Source: Ensifer aridi
Lineage (GTDB): Bacteria; Pseudomonadota; Alphaproteobacteria; Rhizobiales; Rhizobiaceae
DNA: 64,000 bases
Assembly: GCF_002078505.1 (NCBI RefSeq)
Contig: NZ_LUAV01000021.1
Location: 86,329-150,328 of the forward strand
Reading direction: 5' to 3'
Part shown: positions 9,098 to 18,319 of the stretch, piece by piece
Layout of the letters: every line of letters begins with the position of its first letter
Numbering within the stretch: the first letter of the stretch is position 1
The notes under the pieces: model-generated
The model's database searches: none
The model's input: the letters and a program-made list of their open reading frames with translations, nothing else
Told to the model about the DNA's origin: nothing
Position numbers and translations under genes: made by a program

Positions 9098-9599
9098 GCG
9101 GCTTATGATCAGGCAAGGCAGTAAACCGCCCCGATTTACGGGATGGCACATGCTGGCGGTGATGGGGCTGTTCTTCGGGACCATCATCTCCGTCAATCTC
9201 CTCATGGCCTGGAATGCTAGCCGCAGTTGGAGCGGCCTTGTCGTCGAGAACGCCTTCGTCGCCAGCCAGAAGTTCAATGACAAGCTCGCTACGACCCGCG
9301 CCTTTGCGGCAAGCGGCATTAAGGGAGAACTCACGTCCGAGCTGGCTACCATCCGCTACGTGCTGACCCGCAAAGGCGAGCCTGAGCGGGCGGTCGATCA
9401 GGTCATCGCCGTGCTCAAACGGCCCGTCGAGGCTCATGAGGATGTTCGCATCGAGCTTGTTCGCGACGGTGAGGGTGTGTTCGTTTCGACGCAGGTGCTC
9501 AAACCGGGGCAGTGGATCGCCGACATGACGTCCAAGGCGGGCGGAGCGCTCGTCTACTGTCAGGCCATTCGTTTCATCGCGCAGGGAGAGGACCAATGA
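9054..9599 (+). CDS. fixH: Oxidase assembly protein FixH
   Basis: FixH is a membrane protein required with FixG, FixI and FixS for assembly of the cbb3 oxidase. The sequence shows one strong N-terminal helix (GWHMLAVMGLFFGTIISVN), the family hallmark, then a periplasmic domain (GQWIADMTS). From the ATG at 9054 it has 181 residues and overlaps the end of fixG by 44 bases. A second ATG at 9105 would give 164 residues without overlap. Its stop overlaps the fixI start in ATGA, pointing to coupled translation. Confidence 0.9.
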   Translation: MSTAPNLFNPEQQSERLMIRQGSKPPRFTGWHMLAVMGLFFGTIISVNLLMAWNASRSWSGLVVENAFVASQKFNDKLATTRAFAASGIKGELTSELATIRYVLTRKGEPERAVDQVIAVLKRPVEAHEDVRIELVRDGEGVFVSTQVLKPGQWIADMTSKAGGALVYCQAIRFIAQGEDQ

Positions 9600-11878
9600 G
9601 CTGCTGTGCTGCAACAATCGGAATCGCCTCGGTAGAAGACGGTGCAGGGCAGCGACAGACTGCGTCCGAAGAGCTGTGGCTCGCAAGCCGAGTGCTTGGG
9701 AACGGGTTGCGCCAGACGGAGCTTAGCGTGCCGGGCGTTCACTGCGGCGCCTGCATAACCACCATCGAAAGCGCGCTGCGCGTGCGGCCGGAGATCGAGC
9801 GGGCACGCGTCAATCTCTCCTCGCGCCGCGTTTCGATCGTCTGGAAGGAAGAGGTTGACGGCAGGCGCAGCGATCCCGGCGCATTCGTGCGCGCGATCGG
9901 CGAGCGGGGCTACGAGACGCATCTCTTCACGCCCGGCGAGGAAGAGATCGACGCGGTGCTCAAGCAATTGATCCGCGCCTGTGCCGTTTCCGGCTTTGCC
10001 GCCGCGAATATCATGCTGCTCTCCGTCTCCGTCTGGTCGGGGGCGGACGCCGCGACGCGCGACCTCTTTCACTGGCTCTCGGCGCTGATCGCGGGCCCGG
10101 CGCTGATCTATGCCGGCCGGTTCTTCTATCAGTCCGCCTGGAAAGCGCTTCGCCACGGCCGAACCAATATGGATGTGCCGATCGCCCTTGCGGTCACGCT
10201 TTCCTACGGCATCTCTCTCTACGAGACGATCGGCCATGGTGAGCATGCCTGGTTCGACGCGTCGGTCACCTTGCTGTTCTTCCTGCTTACCGGCCGGACA
10301 CTCGATCATATGATGCGGGGACGCGCACGTTCGGCGATCAGCGGTCTTGCGCGTCTGTCGCCACGCGGCGCGACCGTCGTCCATCCCGACGGCTCGCGCG
10401 AGTACCGCGCGATCGAGGAGATCAAGGCCGGTGAGCAGCTGATGATCGCCGCCGGCGAACGCATCCCCGTCGACGGGCGCGTGCTCTCGGGCGCCAGCGA
10501 TCTCGACCGTTCCGTCGTCAATGGCGAGAGCGCGCCGGCGCCGGTTGCGGCGGGTGACGGCGTGCAGGCCGGCACCTTGAATCTCACCGGCCCGCTTCTC
10601 CTGGAGGCGACGGCGAGCGCGCGCCATTCTTTCCTGGCGGAGATCATGGGATTGATGGAAGCGGCTGAAGGGGGTAGGGCGCGGTACCGCCGCATCGCCG
10701 ACCGCGCCGCCAGCTATTACTCGCCCGCCGTCCATCTGCTCGCGCTTCTGACTTTCATCGGCTGGATGCTTGTGGAGGGCGACGTTCGCCATGCCATGCT
10801 GATCGCGGTCGCCGTCCTCATCATCACCTGCCCCTGTGCGCTCGGCCTCGCCGTGCCGGTCGTGCAGGTCGTTGCCGCCGGACGGCTCTTCCAGGGCGGC
10901 GTCATGGTGAAGGACGGCTCGGCGATGGAGCGCCTGGCGGAGATCGACATGGTGCTCTTCGACAAGACCGGCACACTGACGGTTGGCGAGCCAAGGCTCG
11001 TCAATGCGCACGAGATCGCGCCCAGGGCATTGGCGATTGCCGCTGCCCTTGCCGCCCATTCGCGTCATCCGATCGCGGTGGCCCTGCAAAGGACGACAGC
11101 GGCCACGTCGCCGCTCGCCGGCGACATCCGCGAAATACCGGGCGCCGGTATGGAGGCGCGAACGAAGGATGGTGTCTACCGGCTCGGCAGCCGAGTCTTC
11201 GCCTGCGGTGCTGAAGGGGCGACGAACGGCCAGTCGGAGGCGATCCTGTCGCTCGACGGCCGGGAGCTTGCGTGCCTGCGCTTCGAGGACCGCTTGCGCC
11301 CTGCCGCTCGCGAGAGCATCAAGGCCCTGCACAGCCGAGGGCTCGAGACCGCCATCCTCTCCGGCGACCGCGGGCCAGTGGTAGCGGAGATCGGTCGCCG
11401 GCTCGGCATCAGAACATGGTGGGCCGAGCTATCGCCGCGGGGCAAGGTCGAGGCCTGCACCGCCGCCGCCGGCAGCCACAGGGCTCTGATGGTCGGCGAC
11501 GGCATCAACGACGCGCCGGCTCTCCGCGCGGCGCATGTCTCGATGGCGCCGGCTACGGCTGCCGATGTCGGACGACAGGCGGCGGATTTCGTCTTCATGC
11601 ATCAACCATTGACGGCGGTTCCCTTCGCCATCGAGATTTCGCGACAAGCCAGCCGGCTGATCCGCCAGAATTTCGCGCTGGCCATCGGCTACAACCTGAT
11701 CGCCGTGCCGATTGCCATCCTCGGCTACGCCACCCCACTCGTAGCAGCGGTAGCGATGTCCACCTCCTCGCTGATCGTTGTCACCAACGCGTTGCGTCTG
11801 GCGAGCACTGCATCGACGAATGCATTTGATCGAATGGAGCCGGTTGCCTGCCCGCGGCCCTTGGGGATCGGACGATGA
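9596..11878 (+). CDS. fixI: Copper-transporting P1B-type ATPase FixI
   Basis: FixI (CcoI/CtpA2 type) is a 760-residue P-type ATPase that supplies copper for cbb3 oxidase. It has an N-terminal heavy-metal domain with Cys50-x-x-Cys53 (HCGACITT) and further N-terminal cysteines (MSCC). It also shows membrane helices, the CPC motif at 412-414 (ITCPCALGLA), the phosphorylation motif DKTGTLT at Asp456, an HP motif (SRHPIAVAL) and the hinge GDGINDAPAL. The start at 9596 overlaps the fixH stop. A longer frame upstream is unlikely to be translated. Confidence 0.96.
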   Translation: MSCCAATIGIASVEDGAGQRQTASEELWLASRVLGNGLRQTELSVPGVHCGACITTIESALRVRPEIERARVNLSSRRVSIVWKEEVDGRRSDPGAFVRAIGERGYETHLFTPGEEEIDAVLKQLIRACAVSGFAAANIMLLSVSVWSGADAATRDLFHWLSALIAGPALIYAGRFFYQSAWKALRHGRTNMDVPIALAVTLSYGISLYETIGHGEHAWFDASVTLLFFLLTGRTLDHMMRGRARSAISGLARLSPRGATVVHPDGSREYRAIEEIKAGEQLMIAAGERIPVDGRVLSGASDLDRSVVNGESAPAPVAAGDGVQAGTLNLTGPLLLEATASARHSFLAEIMGLMEAAEGGRARYRRIADRAASYYSPAVHLLALLTFIGWMLVEGDVRHAMLIAVAVLIITCPCALGLAVPVVQVVAAGRLFQGGVMVKDGSAMERLAEIDMVLFDKTGTLTVGEPRLVNAHEIAPRALAIAAALAAHSRHPIAVALQRTTAATSPLAGDIREIPGAGMEARTKDGVYRLGSRVFACGAEGATNGQSEAILSLDGRELACLRFEDRLRPAARESIKALHSRGLETAILSGDRGPVVAEIGRRLGIRTWWAELSPRGKVEACTAAAGSHRALMVGDGINDAPALRAAHVSMAPATAADVGRQAADFVFMHQPLTAVPFAIEISRQASRLIRQNFALAIGYNLIAVPIAILGYATPLVAAVAMSTSSLIVVTNALRLASTASTNAFDRMEPVACPRPLGIGR

Positions 11879-12030
11879 ACACGCTTGTCTATCTCATTCC
11901 GATCGCATTAGTTCTCGGCGGCCTCGGGCTCGTCGCGTTCCTCTGGGCCGTGAAGAGCGGGCAATATGAAGATCTGGACGGTGCTTCCTGGCGTGTCCTC
12001 GACGAGGGTGATGGCAGACCGCACGCCTAA
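11875..12030 (+). CDS. fixS: Oxidase maturation peptide FixS
   Basis: FixS is a 51-residue membrane peptide with one helix (LIPIALVLGGLGLVAFLWAV) followed by the CcoS-type motif SGQYEDLDG. CcoS is needed to insert cofactors into the cbb3 oxidase. Its ATG overlaps the fixI stop (ATGA), completing a tightly coupled fixGHIS operon. Confidence 0.94.
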   Translation: MNTLVYLIPIALVLGGLGLVAFLWAVKSGQYEDLDGASWRVLDEGDGRPHA

Positions 12031-12045
12031 CGGCTCTTCACTTGT

Positions 12046-12059
12046 TTGACCGGCGTCAA
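12046..12059 (+). promoter_or_regulatory. Fnr/Dnr-type palindrome upstream of the Crp/Fnr gene
   Basis: TTGACCGGCGTCAA is a perfect inverted repeat with arms TTGAC/GTCAA and spacing equal to an anaerobox. It lies about 57 bases before the start of the Crp/Fnr gene at 12116. The C/G at the inner arm position differs from the FixK box upstream of fixN. It may be recognised by that regulator itself or by another family member. Confidence 0.6.
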
Positions 12060-12115
12060 GAAGGGTTGTCCCCCGAACGGCTAGACTGATGTGACTTTTG
12101 TCGAGGCTTGTGCAC

Positions 12116-12790
12116 ATGAACACGCTGCAATTGACGTCGACGGATAGGGCGACCCTGATCCGCTCCCGCTTCTTCGGGCGGCTGCCACAGTCTACTTTCG
12201 AGGACGTTCTCAACAGTGCGTCGGTATCTGCATACGAAGAGCGTGACGTCCTGTTCCGGCAGGACGAGAGTATCAACGATGTCTTCTTCGTGCTTTCCGG
12301 GCTGGTTCGGCTTTGTCGCCTGGGAAAGGACGGACGCGAAGCGGATGTAGCGTTATTCCCGGAAGGTGAGATGTTCGCAGAGACTGCAATGTTTCTAAGG
12401 CAACGGGCGACGGCGAGCGCGGTTGCTGCCAAAAGATCGGTCATCGCGCGCCTGAACGGCGGCAAGCTTCAACAGCTCGCCGCGACGGATCACGAGGTTG
12501 CGCAAGCATTGATCGAGCACCTTTGCTACCGCGGAAAAATGACGGAGGATTTACTCGCAGAAGATCGCTTGCTCACCGCCACGCAACGCGTCGCGAACTT
12601 CATTCTCAGTCATTGTCCCGAGGACTCGACTAGTTTCCGCCTGCCGTTTCAGAAGAATATCCTCGCGGGCAAGCTCGGCCTCGCTCCGGAAGCCCTGTCG
12701 CGCGCCTTTTCGACGCTACGCCAGTCGGGAGTGACGGTAAGAGGTCGATTGATCGAGATCCACGATCGGCACGCGCTCGAACGATACTGA
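12116..12790 (+). CDS. Crp/Fnr-family regulator, Dnr/NnrR-like
   Basis: This 224-residue regulator (from ATG 12116; TTG 12098 and GTG 12110 are possible starts) has a cyclic-nucleotide-binding fold (about 20-135) and a winged helix with recognition segment LAPEALSRAFSTLRQSG. There is no N-terminal cysteine cluster. The recognition helix differs from FixK (PEALSR instead of TETVSR) and resembles the Dnr/NnrR nitrogen-oxide group. A Crp-family gene sits in the same place after fixS on S. meliloti pSymA, as I recall. The upstream palindrome at 12046 suggests control by itself or another family member. Its signal is unknown. Confidence 0.85.
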   Translation: MNTLQLTSTDRATLIRSRFFGRLPQSTFEDVLNSASVSAYEERDVLFRQDESINDVFFVLSGLVRLCRLGKDGREADVALFPEGEMFAETAMFLRQRATASAVAAKRSVIARLNGGKLQQLAATDHEVAQALIEHLCYRGKMTEDLLAEDRLLTATQRVANFILSHCPEDSTSFRLPFQKNILAGKLGLAPEALSRAFSTLRQSGVTVRGRLIEIHDRHALERY

Positions 12791-13206
12791 CGAGGCGGTT
12801 GGCTCTGGCTGTGGGGCGCTGTTGGAGTTTAAGAGCCCGGTCGGGCTGCATCAAGGCCGACCTATGTATGGCAGGGTATACATGTCTTCGGCTCTATCCT
12901 GAATTTCGTCTCCATGGCAGGAACGGAAGGCCGGATCAGGCTGCCTCGGCCAGCATAGCGCTACCCGAGTGGTGCGGCTTGTTTTCGATCACAAAGCCGA
13001 ACATCCATCCCGTTGGGCGGCGGTTTCCTCGACAGGCCAAGATCGGCTGCTCTGCGCAATGCCCGGTTAGGCCGGGTCAACGAGTGGGAGGCGGTCAATG
13101 TCCAGTTGTACTCCGATTTCATCGACACGCTCACCCACTGCGATACCTCCCAATGTCATCACACTGATAAGGCTCCTTCATGGTGCGGCCATCTGGGCAA
13201 CCGTCA
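12791..13206. other. Convergent intergenic region between the fix and nod clusters
   Basis: This separates the Crp/Fnr gene (+) from the end of the nod operon (-). No gene is supported. A short plus-strand frame around 13013-13150 (NEWEAVNVQLYSDFIDTLTHC) reads like protein and could be a scrap of a decayed gene, but I cannot name it. No terminator hairpin is clear. Confidence 0.3.
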
Positions 13207-13824
13207 TCATTTCTCCGCTATTCGCCTCTCGAGAAACTCCTCCACTAACAGCGCCAGTTGGGCCGGTTGGTAGCCAACCGTTTTCAGATGCAGTTCAGGA
13301 CTTTGGGGCATCTCGTACGGAGATGTGATGCCGGTGAAATTGGCGATCTTTCCGGCGAGCGCCTTCTCATAAAGGCCCTTTGGATCGCGCCGCGCGCATT
13401 CCTCCAGTGGCGTGTCCACGAATATTTCAATGAACTCACCTTGTTCCATCATCTCGCGCGCCATACGCCTCTCTTCCCGGAAGGGCGAAATGAAGGATAC
13501 GATTACGATCAATCCTGCATCGGCCATCAGCTTTGCCATCTCGGCGACGCGGCGAATATTCTCAACCCGATCTGCGTCGGAAAAGCCAAGATCGCGATTG
13601 AGGCCGTGACGCACATTGTCGCCATCTAGCACATAGGTGTGCTTGCCACGTGCATGCAGCGATCTCTCGAGCGCATTGGCGATCGTTGACTTGCCTGATC
13701 CGGATAAACCGGTGAACCAAAGAATGGCGGGGCGTTGATGCTTGATCGCACTACGGGCCGCTTTATTCACGTCAAAACCATGCCAACGGACGTTTTTGGG
13801 ACGGCGTCGCTGGGAAGCGTTCAT
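13207..13824 (-). CDS. Adenylylsulfate (APS) kinase, CysC/NodQ C-terminal type
   Basis: This enzyme phosphorylates adenylylsulfate to PAPS, the sulfate donor for NodH. The sequence shows the P-loop GLSGSGKST, the CysC motifs DGDNVRHGL, FISPFREERR and DTPLEECARRDPKGLY, and closely resembles the kinase domain of S. meliloti NodQ. The 205-residue form starts at the ATG at 13824. The frame continues to 14001, and the extra residues (DELVLMDPTVGADM) resemble the NodQ linker between the GTPase and kinase domains. The gene may therefore descend from a nodQ that lost its sulfate adenylyltransferase part. It is last in the nod operon, directly behind nodH. Confidence 0.88.
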   Translation of the reverse strand: MNASQRRRPKNVRWHGFDVNKAARSAIKHQRPAILWFTGLSGSGKSTIANALERSLHARGKHTYVLDGDNVRHGLNRDLGFSDADRVENIRRVAEMAKLMADAGLIVIVSFISPFREERRMAREMMEQGEFIEIFVDTPLEECARRDPKGLYEKALAGKIANFTGITSPYEMPQSPELHLKTVGYQPAQLALLVEEFLERRIAEK

Positions 13825-14042
13825 GTCGGCGCCGACTGTCGGGTCCATCAGGACGAGTTCGTCGCTATCTTGCTCCATCTCCACACCGTTGTGCTGCCGT
13901 CGGAGGAAAAGAACGAAACGCCTTGCAAGGCGACGAGCGAATGGGATCTTTTCCAGTGAAACAGACCATAGCGGGCGTGCAGGACGTTCGTGCTGTTGCA
14001 CGAATCCTGCATTCCGCCGTCGAAGATCAATGAGATAATCAG

Positions 14043-14801
14043 TTACCGCTGTTGTTCGAGAACTTCGGCGACCTCAAAAAATCTCGCGTAGGGCCCCCCG
14101 GCAAAATGAGCCCGCAACTCTTGGAAATTCTCGACTGTTTCATTCAGTGGCCGCTGTTCCTGTCGCTCGAGTACGACGGCACCAGAAAGTCGAAGCGGAG
14201 CAACGCCTAGGAAATCACAAATCGTTGCCAGGCATCCGGCCGGATCGCCAAGAAGACCCTCGTACTCGATCGTGAGCGTGCTGCTCGACGCAAAGGAGCG
14301 CTTGACCCGAGCGTGGAAATCTTCGGTAGTCTTAAAGTAAGTCTCGCATTCACCGATCGACAGTTTCACGCGTGGTGGCGGAGCCATATCTTTGTCGGAG
14401 CTGAACTTCAGCCAGTGCCCAGACCGTCTCGCCTGTATCAACGAGCGCAGCGATTCCAATGTGTTTTTGCGAGTCAAGAGGATGACCTTGAGACCCGGCC
14501 AACGGGCAAGCTCGGGCAAAAAGCCTGGACGCTCCTCGAATTGAGGTTCGTTGATTTTGCAGCCAACGTGCGTCACCTTCTCCTCGCGTGCAGGACGGCG
14601 CAGATAGGCAAGCTCGAGCAGTTCGCGATCGCTGCGCAAAAGGCGATCCTTATCGGGCCAATTCGGATCGTATTGATTGAGCAACTCACCGTTGCTTAAG
14701 ACGCTCGGATGCTTGTTTAACAATGCTTCCAGGTAATGCGTGCCGGTCCTTGGCATCCCAAGAATTACAAATGGCTCTGGTGGCGCTGCGGGATAGGTCA
14801 T
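14043..14801 (-). CDS. nodH: Nod factor sulfotransferase NodH
   Basis: NodH transfers sulfate from PAPS to the reducing-end glucosamine of the Nod factor, a host-range determinant first known from S. meliloti. The 252-residue protein has the 5'-phosphosulfate-binding loop GMPRTGTHYLEALLNKHPSV and the 3'-phosphate region LTRKNTLESLRSLIQARRSG. Long stretches, such as VTHVGCKINEPQFEERP, match S. meliloti NodH. It follows nodJ and precedes the PAPS-forming kinase, so the operon carries its own sulfate-activation step. Confidence 0.95.
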   Translation of the reverse strand: MTYPAAPPEPFVILGMPRTGTHYLEALLNKHPSVLSNGELLNQYDPNWPDKDRLLRSDRELLELAYLRRPAREEKVTHVGCKINEPQFEERPGFLPELARWPGLKVILLTRKNTLESLRSLIQARRSGHWLKFSSDKDMAPPPRVKLSIGECETYFKTTEDFHARVKRSFASSSTLTIEYEGLLGDPAGCLATICDFLGVAPLRLSGAVVLERQEQRPLNETVENFQELRAHFAGGPYARFFEVAEVLEQQR

Positions 14802-14873
14802 AGTAAGGGCCTGCTCTCTACTGGATCGAACAGATACTGCATCACGTATCTCCTCAAATGGTGGTAAGTGGCC

Positions 14874-15662
14874 TCAAGGCATGAGGCGTCGACGTAACAG
14901 TGCCGCCGACAGGAAGAACGGCAATACTGTATAGACACACAGCGCTCCGATATGCAGGCCGACACTCTCGCCCGGTCGGCCAAGCAATGCCGGGCGAAGA
15001 AGATCCACTGCATGCGCAAGCGGCAGGAAGCGCCCCACCTGTTGAAAAGCGCTAGGCAGGTGCGAGACTGGAAAGACCGCGCCGCCCAGGAACAACATGG
15101 GTGTGAGGACGAGTGTCTGGTAAAAGATGAAATAGTCGTAACTGGGCGCAAGGGCCATAACGACCATCGCCAGGCTCGCGAAGGCGAAGCCAGTGAGAAC
15201 GACGACTGGCAGCGCATAGAGAGCGGATGGCCATGCTGTATAGCCCAAGATGCTGGCAACAATCATGATAGCCGTGCCTGCTAGAAAAGCCTTCGTGGCG
15301 GCCCACGCCAGTTCACCGAGAATGATGTCGCCGAGCGTGAGTTGCGTGCACAGAATTGCTTCCCAGCTCCGTTGAGAATGCATTCGACCGAATGCAGCAT
15401 AAATGGTTTCGAAAGTCGCCGAGGTCATCGCGCTTGCGGCGACCATGCCGGCCGCTAGAAAAGCGATATAGGAAGCGCCGTCGACTGGACCTACCATTAT
15501 TCCAAGGCCAAAGCCGAGGGCGAACAGATAGATCAAAGGATCGGCGAGATTTCCGAGTATTGCCGCAATCGCGATTTTTTTCCATGCGAGATAGTTGCGT
15601 CGCCATACGGCGATCCAATTCCACGCATTGGCGGGCATGGCCGCCGCCCAGCCTTCAACCAT
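14874..15662 (-). CDS. nodJ: Nod factor export ABC permease NodJ
   Basis: NodJ is the membrane permease that works with NodI to export lipochitooligosaccharides. The 262-residue protein belongs to the ABC-2 type permeases and has about six hydrophobic helices (for example AFASLAMVVMALAPSYDYF and TLVLTPMLFLGGAVFPVSHLP). It starts 3 bases after the nodI stop. Confidence 0.95.
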   Translation of the reverse strand: MVEGWAAAMPANAWNWIAVWRRNYLAWKKIAIAAILGNLADPLIYLFALGFGLGIMVGPVDGASYIAFLAAGMVAASAMTSATFETIYAAFGRMHSQRSWEAILCTQLTLGDIILGELAWAATKAFLAGTAIMIVASILGYTAWPSALYALPVVVLTGFAFASLAMVVMALAPSYDYFIFYQTLVLTPMLFLGGAVFPVSHLPSAFQQVGRFLPLAHAVDLLRPALLGRPGESVGLHIGALCVYTVLPFFLSAALLRRRLMP

Positions 15663-15665
15663 TGC

Positions 15666-16580
15666 TCAATTCTCCATGTCGCGCCCGGTCAGCCGCAAGA
15701 ACACATCCTCCAGATTCGGAGGACGCTGCAAAACGCGCAGATCCGCGCGCCCGCGCAGTTGCACGCGCACCTGCTCGGGATCGGTCGCATAGCAAAAGAC
15801 AGTCTCGCCGCTCACTTCGATACGCTCCGCGTAAGGATTAATGAGCGCGCGCAGCTCTCGCGGATTGCCGCCGTAGATCTCAAGCACGGGGCATCCGATC
15901 TGCTCCTCGATCAGCGCGTGTGGGCGGCCCTCGGCGATGATGCGCCCTCCATCGAGCACGCACAGGCGGTCACATAGCCGTTCAGCCTCTTCCATAAAGT
16001 GAGTGGTCAAAATTATTGTCTTGCCGCGCGCCAGCAGTAGGCGCAATCGCTCCCAGATCAGATGGCGCGCATGCGGATCGAGGCCGGTGGTCGGCTCGTC
16101 CAATACAAGCAGCTGCGGGTCGTTGATCAGCGCACGTGCAAGCGTCAGGCGCCGCTTCATCCCGCCCGACAGTGTATTGACGCGCGCATCCGCCTTGCTC
16201 TCAAGTCGGGCGAACTCAAGCAGCGTCGGGATAGCAGCTTCGATCTCGCTTCGGCTCATGCCGAAGTAGCGCCCGAACACCAACAGGTTCTCGCGGACCG
16301 TGAATGCGTGCTCCAAATTGTCGAACTGCGGGACCACCCCGATGCGCCCGCGCGCTAACCGAGCGCGTGCTGGAACTGGCATGCCGAGTACGGTGATCTT
16401 ACCGGCGTCAGGTGGTGCCATGCCGAGAAGCATACGTGTAATCGTGCTTTTGCCTGCACCGTTCGGTCCCAGCAGGCCGAAACACTCCCCCGCCGCAACA
16501 GTGAACGACAGCCCGTCAACAACGACCTTGTCGTCATAACTCTTGCTTACGCCGGTAAGATCGATTGCTATATTGGACAT
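15666..16580 (-). CDS. nodI: Nod factor export ATP-binding protein NodI
   Basis: NodI is the ATPase of the NodIJ exporter. The 304-residue protein shows Walker A GPNGAGKST, the signature LSGGMKRRLTLARAL, Walker B LLVLDEPTTGLDP and an H-loop (TTHFMEEAERLCD). The frame is open further upstream inside nodU, but MSNIAIDLTGVSKSY at 16580 is the normal NodI start and leaves 4 bases after the nodU stop. An ABC exporter of this shape is specific to Nod factors only by context and homology. Confidence 0.95.
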   Translation of the reverse strand: MSNIAIDLTGVSKSYDDKVVVDGLSFTVAAGECFGLLGPNGAGKSTITRMLLGMAPPDAGKITVLGMPVPARARLARGRIGVVPQFDNLEHAFTVRENLLVFGRYFGMSRSEIEAAIPTLLEFARLESKADARVNTLSGGMKRRLTLARALINDPQLLVLDEPTTGLDPHARHLIWERLRLLLARGKTIILTTHFMEEAERLCDRLCVLDGGRIIAEGRPHALIEEQIGCPVLEIYGGNPRELRALINPYAERIEVSGETVFCYATDPEQVRVQLRGRADLRVLQRPPNLEDVFLRLTGRDMEN

Positions 16581-16584
16581 ACGT

Positions 16585-18294
16585 TTAGCTTGCCGTGAAG
16601 GTCGTGTCGACCAGCGATTGCTCGGTTGAATGCGTTTGCCTGAACAGCATGCCGTCGCACCATATGTGATCAACGCGTCCCCACTCGCAGGCTGCAGCTG
16701 CACTTGGGAAGAAGCCACGCCCGTGGTAATTAGCACTCGTGTTGCAAAGCAGCGGGATGCCCGTGAGCTTTTCGTATTCGACGAGTACCTCGGCAACCTT
16801 GTGGTGAGAACTCCTGGAAATCGTTTGCAGCCGCGCAGATCCGTCAAGGTGCACAACAGCAGGAACTTTCTCCCGCCACTCCGGCCTCGTCTGGTGATCG
16901 AACAACATGTATGGATCCGGCGTTCCGGGGCTGAATATATCCGGCGCTCGGTCTTCGAGGCATATCGGCGCCACTGGCCGGAAGTGTTCGCGAAATTTGA
17001 TGTCGTTGAGATAGTCTTTCATTTCCGGCGAGGTGGCGGCTGCCAGAATGCTTCTTCCTCCCAATGCCCGCGGTCCAAGTTCGGCGCGCCCGGACAGGAA
17101 AACCACGGGTTTGTTGCTGGCGAGGATCGCCGCAAGTTCCGGGATGCTGCACGGCGTAGCGTCCCATCCGGCCGGCACATTGCCCGCTTGCAGGCTCGGG
17201 CCACTGTAGACTGACCATTCCAGCCGGACGAAACCTTGCTGTGCCACTATTTCGGCGCAAGCTGCACCAATTGCAGAGCCGCTGTCATTCGGAAAGGGCG
17301 GCACCCAGACTGCATCGAACAGGCCCGCCTCACGCAGTGCACTGTTCCATTTGATATTGAGCCCGCAGCCGCCGGCTATGCACAAGTTGCGCGGCCCTGG
17401 AAACGAATGGTGCTGCAAGGCAATCGCCATCTCATTAACAACGAGGCGCTCGATGAAAAGATGAAAGGATGCGAGCACATCTTCCGGTGACGCGGCCGTC
17501 AATAGGAGCGCGCTGGCTGCGAAAAATTCATGCACGGCCTGAAGCGAGGCCTCAGCGTTGTTGATGTTGGCGCGATAGGTACGGGCAAGGTCCGTATCGC
17601 CGGCAAAGTGCTCCTCGTAGAGCTTCTGAAACACCGCGACGATGCGTTCATCAACCGAGCCGAGCGCGATATAGGCCATCAGCTTGCCAGCCACGCCCAG
17701 GTCCCACCCCCCTCGGCTCGCCTGCTTATAGGGCCCGAAGTAATGGCCCGCGGCAGCGTAGGTCTGGCCTATCATCGGGAACAGAGCTTTGAAGAAGCGG
17801 ACTGTCTTGCCTTCCACATAATAGAGGCGCGGAAATATACAGCCGTCCCACACTAAGCAAAACGCAGGTTGTCCGGACTTTGCAAAGGGGCTGGTGCAGT
17901 ATGCAGAGGCCACATGGCCCGTCACATGCGGATAGCTTCTATAGCTAAAAACCCGCCCATCAAGTGTCAGGTCGGAGCCGTCGAGCCAGTCGAGAAGTCC
18001 CTCGGCATGGCGTTCAACGTAAGGCGCCCCTCTGAGGGTAAGAGGAGTCACCCCACTGAGGACCTGGAACTGGGACTCGACCTCACCGTCCCAGCCATCG
18101 ATAACAAACTGATCAATATCCCGCACATTCAGACCGTGGTCCGCCAAAGCGGCGACAACTGCATCGAGATTATCGATTGTTTGATATCGCGTATTGTTAT
18201 CCCTCTTCTCCTGCTCAATGCAGAAGACGAGCTTTCCATTCTCAACAAGAGCGATAGCCCCGTCATGGGTCAGCTTGATGCCACAGACGCGCAT
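16585..18294 (-). CDS. nodU: Nod factor carbamoyltransferase NodU
   Basis: NodU adds a 6-O-carbamoyl group to the non-reducing sugar of Nod factors. The 569-residue protein begins MRVCGIKLTHDGAIALVEN, the normal NodU N-terminus, and contains the carbamoyltransferase features GGCGLNIKWNS, ELGPRALGGRSI and CNTSANYHGRGF. An upstream frame reaches 18402 inside nodS and is not expected to be used. It starts 25 bases after nodS. Confidence 0.95.
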   Translation of the reverse strand: MRVCGIKLTHDGAIALVENGKLVFCIEQEKRDNNTRYQTIDNLDAVVAALADHGLNVRDIDQFVIDGWDGEVESQFQVLSGVTPLTLRGAPYVERHAEGLLDWLDGSDLTLDGRVFSYRSYPHVTGHVASAYCTSPFAKSGQPAFCLVWDGCIFPRLYYVEGKTVRFFKALFPMIGQTYAAAGHYFGPYKQASRGGWDLGVAGKLMAYIALGSVDERIVAVFQKLYEEHFAGDTDLARTYRANINNAEASLQAVHEFFAASALLLTAASPEDVLASFHLFIERLVVNEMAIALQHHSFPGPRNLCIAGGCGLNIKWNSALREAGLFDAVWVPPFPNDSGSAIGAACAEIVAQQGFVRLEWSVYSGPSLQAGNVPAGWDATPCSIPELAAILASNKPVVFLSGRAELGPRALGGRSILAAATSPEMKDYLNDIKFREHFRPVAPICLEDRAPDIFSPGTPDPYMLFDHQTRPEWREKVPAVVHLDGSARLQTISRSSHHKVAEVLVEYEKLTGIPLLCNTSANYHGRGFFPSAAAACEWGRVDHIWCDGMLFRQTHSTEQSLVDTTFTAS

Positions 18295-18319
18295 AGTGTC
18301 TCCATGTAAGTTGGATCCA

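Noticed and set aside
9560..11332. A 590-codon open frame on the minus strand across fixI
   Set aside because: It is antisense to fixI, which has all P-type ATPase motifs; high GC content keeps the opposite strand open, and the translation is Arg/Asp-rich without any domain.
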